Positions 1 to 8,510 of a stretch of 64,000 nt of DNA are shown in pieces (the stretch's first letter is position 1; each line of letters opens with the position of its first letter). Source of the stretch: Silanimonas lenta DSM 16282 (lineage in GTDB: Bacteria; Pseudomonadota; Gammaproteobacteria; Xanthomonadales; Xanthomonadaceae). Made by a program: the position numbers and the translations under genes. The notes below the pieces were generated by a model. That model was not told where the DNA came from, did no database searches, and saw only the letters and a list, made by a program, of their open reading frames with translations. The stretch covers positions 62,001-126,000 of the forward strand of contig NZ_KE386844.1 in the NCBI RefSeq assembly GCF_000429065.1. Reading direction: 5' to 3'.

Positions 1-1
1 C

Positions 2-1546
2 GCCGCCCTGCAGGCCGCGGCCAGCCAGCGCCTGCATCCGCTGTCCTGGCTGTTCTTGCTGCTGGCGCAGCTGCGGGCCTTTGCCCTGCCGCTCCTGGTG
101 CTGCTGTTCGGCGGCGGGCGGCGCGAGGACGGGATCGCCGATCTCATCGGCCTGCTGGCCGCCGGCCTGCTGGCCCTCACGGCGGTGTGGCGCTACTTCA
201 CCTACCACTACGGCTTCCTTGGCCAGGCCCTGGTGATCCGCAGCGGCCTTTTGCAGCGCAACCTGCGGCTCGTGCCCTTCGACCGGGTGCAGAACGTCAC
301 CGTGCACCAGAACCTGCTGCACCGCCTGTTCGGCGTGGCCTCGGTGCGGCTGGAATCGGCCGGCGGCCTCGGCCAGGCCGAGGCGCAGATGGACGTGCTC
401 CGGCTCGATCAGGCCCGGGCCCTCGAGGCCCTGGTGCGGCAGGGCGCGCAGCGCGCGCGGGCTGCCGCCGCGGCCAGTGGCGAGGGGCCCGAGGCAGCCA
501 CGCCCGCCGAGCCCGCGCCCGTGCTCTGGCTGCACCTGCCCATGCGCGAGCTCGTGCGCCTCGGCCTGATCTCCAACCGCGGCATGCTGGTGGTGGCGGC
601 CCTCTTCGCCGCGCTCTCGCAGGCCGGCGATGCGGTGATGAAGCCGCTCGGCAACCAGCTCTACGCCGGCCTCAAGGAAGGCGAGAGCTGGGCCGCCAGC
701 CTGCACCTGGGGCCGCTGGCCTATGGCCTTGCCAGCCTGCTGTTGCTGCTCGGCCTGCTGGCCCTGGTGCGGGCGCTCTCGGTGGCGCTCGCCATCGTGC
801 AGTTCCACGATTTCCGCCTGCTGGCCGGAGAACGCGAGCTGAGCGTGGAGCGCGGCCTGCTGAGCCGGGTGCGCGCCCACCTGCCGAAGCGCCGCGTCCA
901 GGCCTACACCCTGCACGAGAGCCTGCTGCACCGCTGGTTCGGACGCCGCAGCCTGAGCGTGGACCGCGCCGCCCTGGAGACCGGCAACGAGGCCGCCGCC
1001 CTGCGCGAGCTGGTGCCGCTCGCCACGCCCGAGGCCATGGACGGCATGCTGCAACGGCTGCTGCCCGAGGGCAGCTGGCCGCCCCGGCACTGGCAGCCGC
1101 TGCATCCGCGGGCCTGGCGCCGGGTGGCCTTTCCCGGGCTGCTGGCCACGCTCGCCGCCAGCGGGCTGCTGGTGGCCTGGAAGGGCCTTCCCGGACTCTG
1201 GCTGCTGCTGCTCCTGCCGCTCGTGGTGCTGCGGGCCCGGATCTGGGCCCGCTACTCGGCCTGGTCGCTCGAGGGCGGCGTCATCAGCGTCCGCCAGGGC
1301 TGGCTCGACCGCCACTGGCGCTTCGCCGAGGTGCGCAAGCTGCATGCCCTGGAGCTGCGGCAGTCACCCTTCGACCGCCGCCACGGCATGGCCAGCCTGC
1401 ACCTGGACAGCCTGGGGGCGCACCCGATGGCCCCGCCGCTGCGCATTCCCTACCTGCCGGTGGCAGAGGCGGTGCGCCTCGCCGCCGCCCTGCGCGCCGG
1501 CATGCCGCGCGATGCCGGCGTCAGTCGCGCCAGAACTGCGGCGTGA
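2..1546 (+). CDS. PH-domain (bPH2/DUF304) membrane protein, YdbT-like, 5' end outside window
   Basis: The reading frame is open from the first bases, so the start lies upstream of the window; a downstream ATG at 56 is not needed. The visible part has repeated blocks of hydrophobic segments followed by a bacterial PH (bPH2, formerly DUF304) unit. These units are marked by phrases such as RNLRLVPFDRVQNV near 250-300, a second after 830 and a third near 1270-1340, typical of YdbT-family proteins, which usually sit beside a YdbS-like protein. This suggests an inner-membrane protein of unknown function, in some species linked to stress or membrane adaptation. Its 3' end overlaps the convergent trkH by 26 bp. 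Family assignment is good; function is unknown. Confidence 0.8.
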   Translation, partial: AALQAAASQRLHPLSWLFLLLAQLRAFALPLLVLLFGGGRREDGIADLIGLLAAGLLALTAVWRYFTYHYGFLGQALVIRSGLLQRNLRLVPFDRVQNVTVHQNLLHRLFGVASVRLESAGGLGQAEAQMDVLRLDQARALEALVRQGAQRARAAAAASGEGPEAATPAEPAPVLWLHLPMRELVRLGLISNRGMLVVAALFAALSQAGDAVMKPLGNQLYAGLKEGESWAASLHLGPLAYGLASLLLLLGLLALVRALSVALAIVQFHDFRLLAGERELSVERGLLSRVRAHLPKRRVQAYTLHESLLHRWFGRRSLSVDRAALETGNEAAALRELVPLATPEAMDGMLQRLLPEGSWPPRHWQPLHPRAWRRVAFPGLLATLAASGLLVAWKGLPGLWLLLLLPLVVLRARIWARYSAWSLEGGVISVRQGWLDRHWRFAEVRKLHALELRQSPFDRRHGMASLHLDSLGAHPMAPPLRIPYLPVAEAVRLAAALRAGMPRDAGVSRARTAA

Positions 1547-2993
1547 GCAGCACCAGCAGGGTGAAGACCTCGAGGCGGCCCGCCACCATGGCGAAGCTGG
1601 CCAGCCAGAGCTGCAGCCCATCGAAGGCCTGGAAGGTGGTCGCCACCTCGCCGAGGCCGGGGCCGAGGTTGTTGAGGGTGGCAGTGGTGGCGCCGAAGGC
1701 GGTGAGGATGTCCACGCCGGTGGCGGTGAGCGCCAGCATGATGGCCACGAAGACCAGCACGTAGAGCGTGCAGAAGCCCGCCACGGTGATCACCACGCTC
1801 TCCGAGACCCGCTTGCCGCCCACCTTCACCAGGAACTGGCCCTTGGGGTGCACCAGCTGCTTTAGCTCGCGCAGGCCCTGGCGGACGATCATCTGTACCC
1901 GCGCCAGCTTCATGCCGCCGGTGGTGGAGCCAGCGCAGCCGCCGATGAAGGACAGCACCATGAGCCCCAGCGGCGCCAGGCCCGGCCAGTCGGCGAAACC
2001 GGTGGTGCCAAAGCCGGTGGTGGTGAGGTTCGAGACCACGTGGAAGGCGGAATGCCGCAGCGCCTCGCCGCCATGCTCGAAGCGCCCGCCCCACCAGGCG
2101 GAGAGCGCCACCACCAGGCTGGCCGCCACCACGATGCGCAGGAACTGCCGCACCTCGGAATCGGCGAGGTAGTGCCCGAGGGTGGCGCGGCGCCAGGCGT
2201 ACCAGTGCAGGCCGAAGTTGAGGCCGCCCAGGATCATGAAGACGATGGCGATGGCCTCGAGCAGGGCGCTGTCGAAATGGCCGAAGCTGGCGTCGTAGTT
2301 GGAAAAGCCGCCGGTGGCCACGGTGGCCATGGCATGGCAGGCGGCATCGAAGAAATCCATGCCGCCCACCCAGTAGGCAAGGGCACAGAGCACCACGAGG
2401 CCGGTGTAGACCAGCCACAGGGCCTTGGCGGTATCGGCGATGCGCGGGGTGAGCTTGCTGTCCTTCTGCGGGCCGGTGGCCTCGGCGCGGAACAGCTGCA
2501 TGCCGCCGATGCGCAGCATCGGCAGGATGGCCACGGCGAGGATCACGATGCCCATGCCGCCGAAGTAGTGCAGCACCATGCGGTAGAGCTGCACGCTGCG
2601 CGGCAGCTGCTCGATGCCGGTGATCACCGTGGCCCCGGTGGTGGTGAGCCCGGAGGCCGATTCGAACACCGCGTCGGCGAGGCCGAGCCGCGGCTCGGCG
2701 AGCATGAAGGGCAGGGCCGCCACCAGCACCGCGATCACCCAGACGCCGGAGACGATCAGGAAGCCGTCGCGCAGGCGCAGCTCGTAGCGGGCATGGCGCA
2801 CCGGGTACCAGAGCACGAAACCCACCGCGCCGGAGAGCAGCATGGCCTCGAGGAAGGCCACCGCCGTGGCCTCGCCATTGGCGAGAGCGTAGAGCAGGGA
2901 GGGCAGCGACATCAGGGCCGAGAGCCCGACGATGGCGCCGAAGATCCGCAGCAGGGTGCGGCCACGCTCGCCGAGCAGCACGCCCTCGCTCAC
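1521..2993 (-). CDS. trkH: Trk system potassium uptake protein TrkH
   Basis: Inner-membrane K+ translocating subunit of the Trk system, 490 residues, the normal length. The four pore-loop selectivity-filter motifs are all present: TTTG at about 117-120, TVATGG at 224-229, TTTGFG at 324-329 and TLNNLGPG at 439-446, with the GGCAGSTTGG stretch at 351-360 leading into the intramembrane region. The start is GTG (2991-2993), which overlaps the TGA stop of trkA as GTGA, so the two are almost certainly cotranscribed and translationally coupled. TrkA, the nucleotide-binding gating subunit, is directly upstream. No anomaly was seen. Confidence 0.97.
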   Translation of the reverse strand: MSEGVLLGERGRTLLRIFGAIVGLSALMSLPSLLYALANGEATAVAFLEAMLLSGAVGFVLWYPVRHARYELRLRDGFLIVSGVWVIAVLVAALPFMLAEPRLGLADAVFESASGLTTTGATVITGIEQLPRSVQLYRMVLHYFGGMGIVILAVAILPMLRIGGMQLFRAEATGPQKDSKLTPRIADTAKALWLVYTGLVVLCALAYWVGGMDFFDAACHAMATVATGGFSNYDASFGHFDSALLEAIAIVFMILGGLNFGLHWYAWRRATLGHYLADSEVRQFLRIVVAASLVVALSAWWGGRFEHGGEALRHSAFHVVSNLTTTGFGTTGFADWPGLAPLGLMVLSFIGGCAGSTTGGMKLARVQMIVRQGLRELKQLVHPKGQFLVKVGGKRVSESVVITVAGFCTLYVLVFVAIMLALTATGVDILTAFGATTATLNNLGPGLGEVATTFQAFDGLQLWLASFAMVAGRLEVFTLLVLLTPQFWRD

Positions 2994-4369
2994 AGCCAGG
3001 TGGCTCCGGCCTGGAACAGCGCCGTCACCTGCGGCATCTCGCGCTTGTCCATCACGAAGACGATCAGGTGGTCCTCGGGCTCGACCACCACGTCGTGGTG
3101 GGCGATCAGGAGCTTGTCGCCGCGCACGATGCCGCCGATGGTGGCCGAGGGCGGCAGCTCCAGTTCCTCCAGCCCGCGGCCGATCACCTGCGAGCTGCGG
3201 CGGTCGCCGCGCGCCACCACCTCCACCGCCTCGGCCACGCCGCGGCGCAGGGAATAGACCTTGGCCGGCGCGCCTTCGCGGATGTGCGCCAGGAGGGCGC
3301 CAAGGGTGATCTGCTGCGGACTGACCGCGATGTCGATGCTGCCGCCCTCCACCAGCTCGGCATAGGAGGGGCGGTTGATCAGGGCCAGTACCCGCGGGCA
3401 GCCGAGGCGCTTGGCCAGCATGGCCGAGAGGATGTTGGCCTCGTCGTCGTTGGTGAGCGCGCAGTAGATGTCGGTCTGGTCGATGTTCTCCTCGCGCAGC
3501 AGCTCCTCGTCGGCGCAGTCGCCCACCAGCACGATGGAGTTCAGCAGATCCTCGGCGATGCGCCGGGCGCGCTCGCGCGAGCGTTCCATCACCTTCACCG
3601 AGTAGCGGTTCTCGAGGCTGCGGGCGAGCGTGCGGCCGATGTTGCCGCCGCCGGCGATCAGCACCCGGCGCGTCGGCTTCTTCTCCACCCGCCGCAGCTC
3701 GGCCATCACCACCGGGATGTGCCGGCGCTCGGCGAGGAAGAACACCTCGTCGTCGATCTCGATCACCGTGCCGGCCTCCGGCTTCACCGGCCGGCCGCGG
3801 CGGAAGATCGCCGCCACCCGCGCATCCACCCCCGGCGGCAGATGGCCGCGCAGCTCGCGGATCTGGTGTCCCACCAGGGCGCCGCCCTCGACGGCGCGCA
3901 CCGCCACCAGCTGGGCATGGCCCTCGGCGAAGTCCAGCACCTGCAGGGCGCCGGGATAGGCGATCAGCCGCTCGACGTGCTGCACGACGAGGTGTTCGGG
4001 GCTGATGGCGGTGGTGACCGGCGAGCTGCGGGCGTCCTTCAGCACCGCAAGATCGAGGTATTCCGATTCGCGCAGGCGCGCCACCCGGGTCGGGGTGCGG
4101 AAACGGTGCTGGGCGATCTGGCAGGCCAGCAGGTTCACCTCGTCGCTCGAGGTCACCGCCACCAGCAGCTCGGCGTCCTCGGCGCCGGCCTGGGCCAGCA
4201 CCGAGGGCAGCGAGGCATGCCCCACCACGGTGCGGATGTCGAGGCGCTCGGCCAGATCGCGCAGGCGCTGGTGGTCGGTATCGACGACGGTGATGTCGTT
4301 GTTCTCGGAGGCCAGCGCCGCCGCCACCGAGGACCCCACTTGGCCCGCACCGAGGATCAGGATGTTCAC
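2990..4369 (-). CDS. trkA: Trk system regulatory subunit TrkA
   Basis: Cytoplasmic NAD(H)-binding subunit that assembles on TrkH and controls K+ uptake. With the GTG start chosen here the protein has 459 residues, as usual for the family. It has two Rossmann RCK-N domains, with GAGQVG at residues 8-12 and GGGNIG at 240-245, each followed by an RCK-C domain. The open frame extends further upstream, but that part overlaps the glycosyltransferase gene and is not TrkA-like. A GCGGAG ribosome-binding site lies about 5 bases before GTG 4369; GTG 4375 is a possible alternative adding two residues. The gene is coupled to trkH by a 4-base overlap. Confidence 0.95.
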   Translation of the reverse strand: MNILILGAGQVGSSVAAALASENNDITVVDTDHQRLRDLAERLDIRTVVGHASLPSVLAQAGAEDAELLVAVTSSDEVNLLACQIAQHRFRTPTRVARLRESEYLDLAVLKDARSSPVTTAISPEHLVVQHVERLIAYPGALQVLDFAEGHAQLVAVRAVEGGALVGHQIRELRGHLPPGVDARVAAIFRRGRPVKPEAGTVIEIDDEVFFLAERRHIPVVMAELRRVEKKPTRRVLIAGGGNIGRTLARSLENRYSVKVMERSRERARRIAEDLLNSIVLVGDCADEELLREENIDQTDIYCALTNDDEANILSAMLAKRLGCPRVLALINRPSYAELVEGGSIDIAVSPQQITLGALLAHIREGAPAKVYSLRRGVAEAVEVVARGDRRSSQVIGRGLEELELPPSATIGGIVRGDKLLIAHHDVVVEPEDHLIVFVMDKREMPQVTALFQAGATWL

Positions 4370-4400
4370 GCGCACTCCGCTGCCCGACGACGCGGGCGGA

Positions 4401-5564
4401 TCATACGCCGGCCAGGGCCCGGCAGAGTGCGGCGTAGTCGCGGCACATGCGCTCGCGGCTGAACTCGGCCAGCGCCCGGGCGCGGCCGGCGGCGGCCAGC
4501 CGGGCGGCCGCGGCCGGCTCGCGCAGCAGGGTTTCCAGCACTCCGGCCAGGGCCTCGGGGTCGCCGGGCGGCACCAGGCGGCCATCGATGCCGTCCTGCA
4601 GCACCTCCCGCACCCCGGGCACGGCGCTGGCCACGGCCGCGCAGCCCGCCGCCATGCCCTCGATCAGGGCCAGCGGCATGCCCTCGTAATGGGTGGACAG
4701 GCAGGCGATGCGGTGGCCCATCAGCAGCTCGGGCACATTGCGCACCACCCCGAGGAAACGTACCTGCGACGCGATGCCGAGCGCCTGCGCCAGCCGCTCC
4801 AGGCGCGCCCGGTAACGGGCCTTGCCGCCGCCGGCGAACAGCACCGGCGGATGCAGGCCGCGCGCCGCCAGCCGGGCCACGGCGTGCAGCAGGGTGGCAT
4901 GGTCTTTCTGCGCCGAAAACCGCGCCACCATCACGATGCCGGGCACGCGGGCGGCGAAGTCGCGGGTATCGGCAGCGGCAAAGGGCGCGAGGCGGATGCC
5001 GTTGGGAATGGCCAGGGTGCGCTCGGGCGGCATGCCCTGCGCCAGCAGCACCTGCCGCACCCCTTCCGAGCAGCCGACGATGCGCGCGGTGCGCCGGGCC
5101 AGCCAGCGCGACTGCGCCAGCCGCCAGCGGGTGTAGCGCTCTTTCGTGTTGTGCTCCACGTGCACGAGGTGCGGCACCCCGGCCAGCAGTCCGGCATAGC
5201 GGCCCCAGAGGTGCTCGCTGAAGCCGTGGGCGATCAGCACGTCGGGCCGGAATTCGCGGCACAGCCGCACCAGGGCCCAGATGGTGGCGGCATGCGACCA
5301 GCCCGGCACCACCCGCAGCGGCAGGCCGGCAGCCTCGAGCTCGCGCAGGCGCTGCGCCGGCGTGCGGCGCTTGCGCCGCAGCACCAGCAGGGGCTCGAGG
5401 TCGGGCTCGGCGCGCATCGCCTCGGTGAGGGCGATGGCCACCTGGGTGGCCCCGCCGGAAAAGCCGCCGGTGACGAAATGCAGCACCCGCAGACGCCGTC
5501 CGCCCGCCGCGGCCGGGCCCGGGGGGATGGGAAGCGGAGCGGCGGACGGCGGTTCGGCGGGCAT
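4401..5564 (-). CDS. Glycosyltransferase family 4 protein
   Basis: 387-residue GT-B fold glycosyltransferase. The N-terminal domain starts after a Pro/Ala-rich leader with VLHFVTGGFSGGATQ, the glycine-rich loop. The C-terminal nucleotide-sugar domain carries IPNGI, VARFSAQKD (the conserved ARxxxxKD pattern of GT4 enzymes), FAGGG, and THYEGMPLALIEGMAAG, which holds the EGxPxxxxEAMA-like EX7E region. It probably transfers a sugar from an NDP-sugar to a cell-surface polysaccharide or lipid, but the donor and acceptor cannot be read from sequence. It lies 31 bp upstream of trkA on the same strand and may be cotranscribed, though the functions look unrelated. Confidence 0.85.
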   Translation of the reverse strand: MPAEPPSAAPLPIPPGPAAAGGRRLRVLHFVTGGFSGGATQVAIALTEAMRAEPDLEPLLVLRRKRRTPAQRLRELEAAGLPLRVVPGWSHAATIWALVRLCREFRPDVLIAHGFSEHLWGRYAGLLAGVPHLVHVEHNTKERYTRWRLAQSRWLARRTARIVGCSEGVRQVLLAQGMPPERTLAIPNGIRLAPFAAADTRDFAARVPGIVMVARFSAQKDHATLLHAVARLAARGLHPPVLFAGGGKARYRARLERLAQALGIASQVRFLGVVRNVPELLMGHRIACLSTHYEGMPLALIEGMAAGCAAVASAVPGVREVLQDGIDGRLVPPGDPEALAGVLETLLREPAAAARLAAAGRARALAEFSRERMCRDYAALCRALAGV

Positions 5565-5587
5565 CGGGCACCTGCGGCGAAATCAAG

Positions 5588-5614
5588 GGCGTCCGACGAT
5601 GATCGCCGGACGCC
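5588..5614 (-). terminator. Hairpin downstream of PepSY gene
   Basis: An 8-bp perfect stem (GGCGTCCG 5588-5595 with CGGACGCC 5607-5614) and an 11-base loop lie just past the PepSY stop on the minus strand. They are followed in that direction by CTTGATTT, only a weak U tract. It probably separates the PepSY transcript from the glycosyltransferase gene. Confidence 0.5.
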
Positions 5615-5636
5615 GCCCGCTCCGGCCAGCAGCCCC

Positions 5637-6080
5637 TCAGTCGTCCCAGCGCTCGGCCTGGATCTCGCCGCTCAGCGGGTGGATGCGCAGATCGCGCTCG
5701 AAACCGCCGGCTACCCGCACCTCGGCCTTCCAGAAGCCGTCGTCGCGCTCCAGCTCTCGCACGTCGGTGTAGCCGGCCTCGGCCAGCTTCGCCATCACCT
5801 CGGCGGCCTCGAGCTGGCGCTGGCCGGGCTGGGCGGGCCAGAGGATCTCGCCGCTGCGGGCATCGACGTAGACCGTGAGCGGCCGGCCGTCGGCACGGCT
5901 CGCGGCCACCTCCCAGGCGCCGTCGTCACGCTCGGCACCGCGCACCGGGCCGTAGCCGGCCTGCTCGACGATGCGCGTGGCCTCGCGCAGATCGATGCCG
6001 GAACCGGCGACAGGCGTGGCGAGGGCCGCGCCTGCGACGGCCAGGGCGGCAAACAGGGCAGTGGCATTCAGGGTTCGCAT
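5637..6080 (-). CDS. Secreted protein with two PepSY domains
   Basis: 147 residues with a clear Sec signal peptide (MRT start, hydrophobic core ALFAALAVAGAALA), then two PepSY-like units. Each unit has a helix with 'AGYGPV' or 'AGYTDV', an acidic 'ERDDG.W' strand and a 'D.RSGEI' or 'HPLSGEI' turn. PepSY domains are thought to bind or inhibit peptidases or sense periplasmic ligands, and occur next to PhoPQ/QseBC-type two-component systems. This gene is divergent from a second PepSY gene that starts such an operon, which supports a role in that circuit. The precise function is unknown. Confidence 0.8.
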   Translation of the reverse strand: MRTLNATALFAALAVAGAALATPVAGSGIDLREATRIVEQAGYGPVRGAERDDGAWEVAASRADGRPLTVYVDARSGEILWPAQPGQRQLEAAEVMAKLAEAGYTDVRELERDDGFWKAEVRVAGGFERDLRIHPLSGEIQAERWDD

Positions 6081-6139
6081 GGCAATCCTCCTCGTTGCTT
6101 GGGGTGGGCACAGTCTTCCTCCCCCGTCTTCAACCGGGC

Positions 6140-6168
6140 TTGAGACCGCTTTTCACGAACGGTTTAAA
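6140..6168 (+). promoter_or_regulatory. Predicted sigma-70 promoter of pepSY-RR-HK operon
   Basis: TTGAGA (6140-6145), a 17-base spacer and TTTAAA (6163-6168) lie 25 bases before the ATG at 6193, in the divergent PepSY intergenic region. The spacing is ideal and both hexamers are unusually AT-rich for this genome. A TTCAA/TTGAG pair overlaps the minus-35 (6130-6145) and could be an operator. Confidence 0.6.
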
Positions 6169-6192
6169 GCCGGGCGCGGCACCATCCCGCCC

Positions 6193-6495
6193 ATGCTTCC
6201 GCGCCCTGCCCTCGCCCTGCCGCTGCTCGCCCTGGCCCTGCTTGCCACCCCGCCCGCCGGGGCTCGCCAGGACGACCATGAGCGCGCCCGCGCCGCCGTG
6301 GCCCGTGGCGAGGCCCTGCCGCTCGAGCAGATCCTGCGCGGCCTGCCGCTGCGCCCGGGCGAGCGCCTGCTGGAAGTGGAGTTCGAGCGCGAGGACGGCC
6401 GCTGGGTGTACGAGATCGAGCTGATCGGCCCGGACGGACGGGTGCGCGAACTGGAGGTGGACGCGCTCACCGGCGAAGTGCTGGAGGAAGACTGA
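6193..6495 (+). CDS. Small secreted PepSY domain protein
   Basis: 100 residues: signal peptide (MLPRP then a Leu/Ala core, cleavage near PAGA-RQ), a short linker and one PepSY unit ending in 'DALTGEVLEED'. The ATG at 6193 is used because everything upstream is promoter. Its TGA stop overlaps the ATG of the response regulator (TGATG), so it is the first gene of a three-gene operon with the regulator and sensor kinase. It probably modulates or reports to the sensor in the periplasm; this role is inferred from context only. Confidence 0.8.
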   Translation: MLPRPALALPLLALALLATPPAGARQDDHERARAAVARGEALPLEQILRGLPLRPGERLLEVEFEREDGRWVYEIELIGPDGRVRELEVDALTGEVLEED

Positions 6496-7157
6496 TGCGC
6501 CTGCTGCTGGTGGAGGACGACGCGCCCCTGCGCGACAGTCTGGCCGGGGCCCTGCGCGCCGAGGGCTGGGTGGTGGACCCCTGCGGGGACGGCGAGGAGG
6601 CGCTCTGGCTCGGCACCGAGGAACCCTACGATGCTGCCGTGCTCGATCTCGGACTGCCGCGGCGCGATGGCATCTCGGTACTGCAGGGCTGGCGTGAGGC
6701 CGGCCGGCGCTTCCCGGTGCTGCTGCTCACCGCCCGCCAGCGCTGGAACGACAAGCTGGCCGGCTTCGGCGCCGGTGCCGACGACTACCTCACCAAACCC
6801 TTCGACACCGACGAACTGGTGCTGCGGCTGAAGGCCCTGATCCGCCGTGCCAGCGGCCATGCCACGCCGGTGATCGGCATCGGCCCGCTGGAACTCGACA
6901 CCCTCGCCTGCCGCTTCCGCCTCGACGGCCGGCCGCTCGCGCTCACCGCCGGCGAATACCGCCTGCTCGCCTACCTCGCCCACCATGCCGGCCGCACCGT
7001 GCCCCGCGCCGAACTGGCCGAGCATCTCTACGAACGCGATTTCGACCTCGATTCCAACGTGATCGACGTACAGATCGGCCGCATCCGCCGCAAGCTCGCC
7101 CCCCACCGCCTGCTGCACACCGAACGCGGCCTCGGCTTCCGGCTGGGGCTGGAATGA
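6495..7157 (+). CDS. OmpR/PhoB-family response regulator
   Basis: 220 residues. The N-terminal receiver domain has the acidic pair at 8-9 (VEDD), phosphoacceptor Asp51 (VLDLGLP), Thr80 and Lys102 (TKPFD). The C-terminal winged helix-turn-helix (about 125-218) has the 'LTAGEYRLLAYL' and 'VIDVQIGRIRRKL' signatures. It resembles the PhoP/QseB/PmrA branch. It is translated from an ATG overlapping the upstream stop, and its own stop overlaps the kinase ATG. It likely binds DNA on phosphorylation by the adjacent kinase and may regulate its own promoter; targets are not visible. Confidence 0.93.
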   Translation: MRLLLVEDDAPLRDSLAGALRAEGWVVDPCGDGEEALWLGTEEPYDAAVLDLGLPRRDGISVLQGWREAGRRFPVLLLTARQRWNDKLAGFGAGADDYLTKPFDTDELVLRLKALIRRASGHATPVIGIGPLELDTLACRFRLDGRPLALTAGEYRLLAYLAHHAGRTVPRAELAEHLYERDFDLDSNVIDVQIGRIRRKLAPHRLLHTERGLGFRLGLE

Positions 7158-8491
7158 GTGCCAGCCTGCAGGGACGCCTCTGGCGCGCCGCGGCATTGCC
7201 TACCCTGGCGCTGGCGGCCTGCGGCCTGCTGCTGCTGCAGCTCGCCTTCGCCCATGCGGTGGAGCGTGCCTTCGACGCCCGGCTCTCGCGCAGCCTCGAT
7301 GCCGCGGTGGCCGGCCTGCGTGCCGACGCCGATGGCCGCCTCGTGCTGCGCCGCCGCCCGGCCGCCACGGAGTTCGAGCGCGTGCACTCGGGCTGGTACT
7401 GGCAGGTACGGGATGGCGAGGGCCGCATGCTGCGCTCGCGCTCGCTCTGGGATCTCGAACTGCCGCCCCTCGAGGGGCCGCCCGACGGCACGGTGCAGCA
7501 CCGCGACCTCGAAGGCCTGCCCCCGGGACCGCTGCGCGTGGCCGTGCGCACGGTGGTGATGACCGGCGGCATCGCCCAGGCCACCGTGATCGTCGCCGGC
7601 CCACGGGCCGAGATCGACGAGGAGGTGGAGGCCTTCGCCCAGCTGCTGTGGCTGGGCGGGGCCGGCTTCGTCGGCCTTGCCCTGCTCGCCATCGGCGTGC
7701 AGCTGCGGCTCGGCCTGGCGCCGCTGCGCGCCTTCGGCCGCCAGCTGGTCGAGCTGGCCGCCGGCCAGCGCGAGCTGCCCGGACCGGTGGGGGTGCGCGA
7801 ACTCGACGAGGTGGCGGGCGAGCTGCGCGAGGTGCTGGAGCAGAACCACCGGCTGGCCGAGGCTGGGCGCAAGCTGGCCGGCGATCTTGCACACGCCATC
7901 AAGACCCCGCTGGCCCTGCTGCGCAGCCGCATCCCCCGCGATGCCGGCGCGGAACGGGCGGCCCTCGACCGCATCGACGAGGTGGTCGACCGCCATCTCG
8001 CCCGCGCCTCGGCCGAGGCGCGACGCCGGCGCTCGCGCTGCGCCCCGCGCGCCGAGGCCGTGCAGCTGGCGGCCCTCCTGGGCCAGCTGCACCCGGGAAA
8101 GCAGCTGCGACTCGCACCCGGCGGCGGCGGGCTGGAGGCCGCCTGCGAGGCCAGCGATCTTCAGGAGATGCTCGGCAATCTGCTCGACAACGCCCTGCGC
8201 GCCGCCCGCGGCGAAGTCCATCTGGCCGTCGAGAGCGAGGACGGCGGGGTGCGGCTACGGATCGACGACGACGGCCCGGGCCTCGACGGGGAGGCCCTGC
8301 AGCGCCTGGGCGAACGCGGCCTGCGCTTCGACCAGCAGCAGCCCGGCACCGGCCTCGGGGTATCGATCAGCCGCGACATCGCCGAAAGCTATGGCGGCCG
8401 GCTCGAGTTCGGCCGCAGCCCGCTGGGCGGGCTGCAGGCGCGGCTGTGGCTGCCGGCACCGCCACTGCTGCCGGGCCGCAGGCCGGGCTGA
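7154..8491 (+). CDS. Sensor histidine kinase (PhoQ/QseC-like)
   Basis: 445 residues. There is an N-terminal transmembrane helix (about 12-35), a periplasmic segment of roughly 135 residues, a second transmembrane helix near 160-180, then HAMP-like and DHp regions with the H box AHAIKTPL (His247). The catalytic ATPase domain has the N box NLLDNALRAA, G1 box DDDGPGLDG and G2 box GTGLGVSI. The H box 'LAHAIKTPLALL' is of the PhoQ type. ATGA overlap with the response regulator and a PepSY gene first in the operon suggest a sensor whose periplasmic domain may respond to cations, peptides or PepSY protein. Confidence 0.93.
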   Translation: MSASLQGRLWRAAALPTLALAACGLLLLQLAFAHAVERAFDARLSRSLDAAVAGLRADADGRLVLRRRPAATEFERVHSGWYWQVRDGEGRMLRSRSLWDLELPPLEGPPDGTVQHRDLEGLPPGPLRVAVRTVVMTGGIAQATVIVAGPRAEIDEEVEAFAQLLWLGGAGFVGLALLAIGVQLRLGLAPLRAFGRQLVELAAGQRELPGPVGVRELDEVAGELREVLEQNHRLAEAGRKLAGDLAHAIKTPLALLRSRIPRDAGAERAALDRIDEVVDRHLARASAEARRRRSRCAPRAEAVQLAALLGQLHPGKQLRLAPGGGGLEAACEASDLQEMLGNLLDNALRAARGEVHLAVESEDGGVRLRIDDDGPGLDGEALQRLGERGLRFDQQQPGTGLGVSISRDIAESYGGRLEFGRSPLGGLQARLWLPAPPLLPGRRPG

Positions 8492-8510
8492 AGTCCTCCG
8501 CCGGCGCCCC

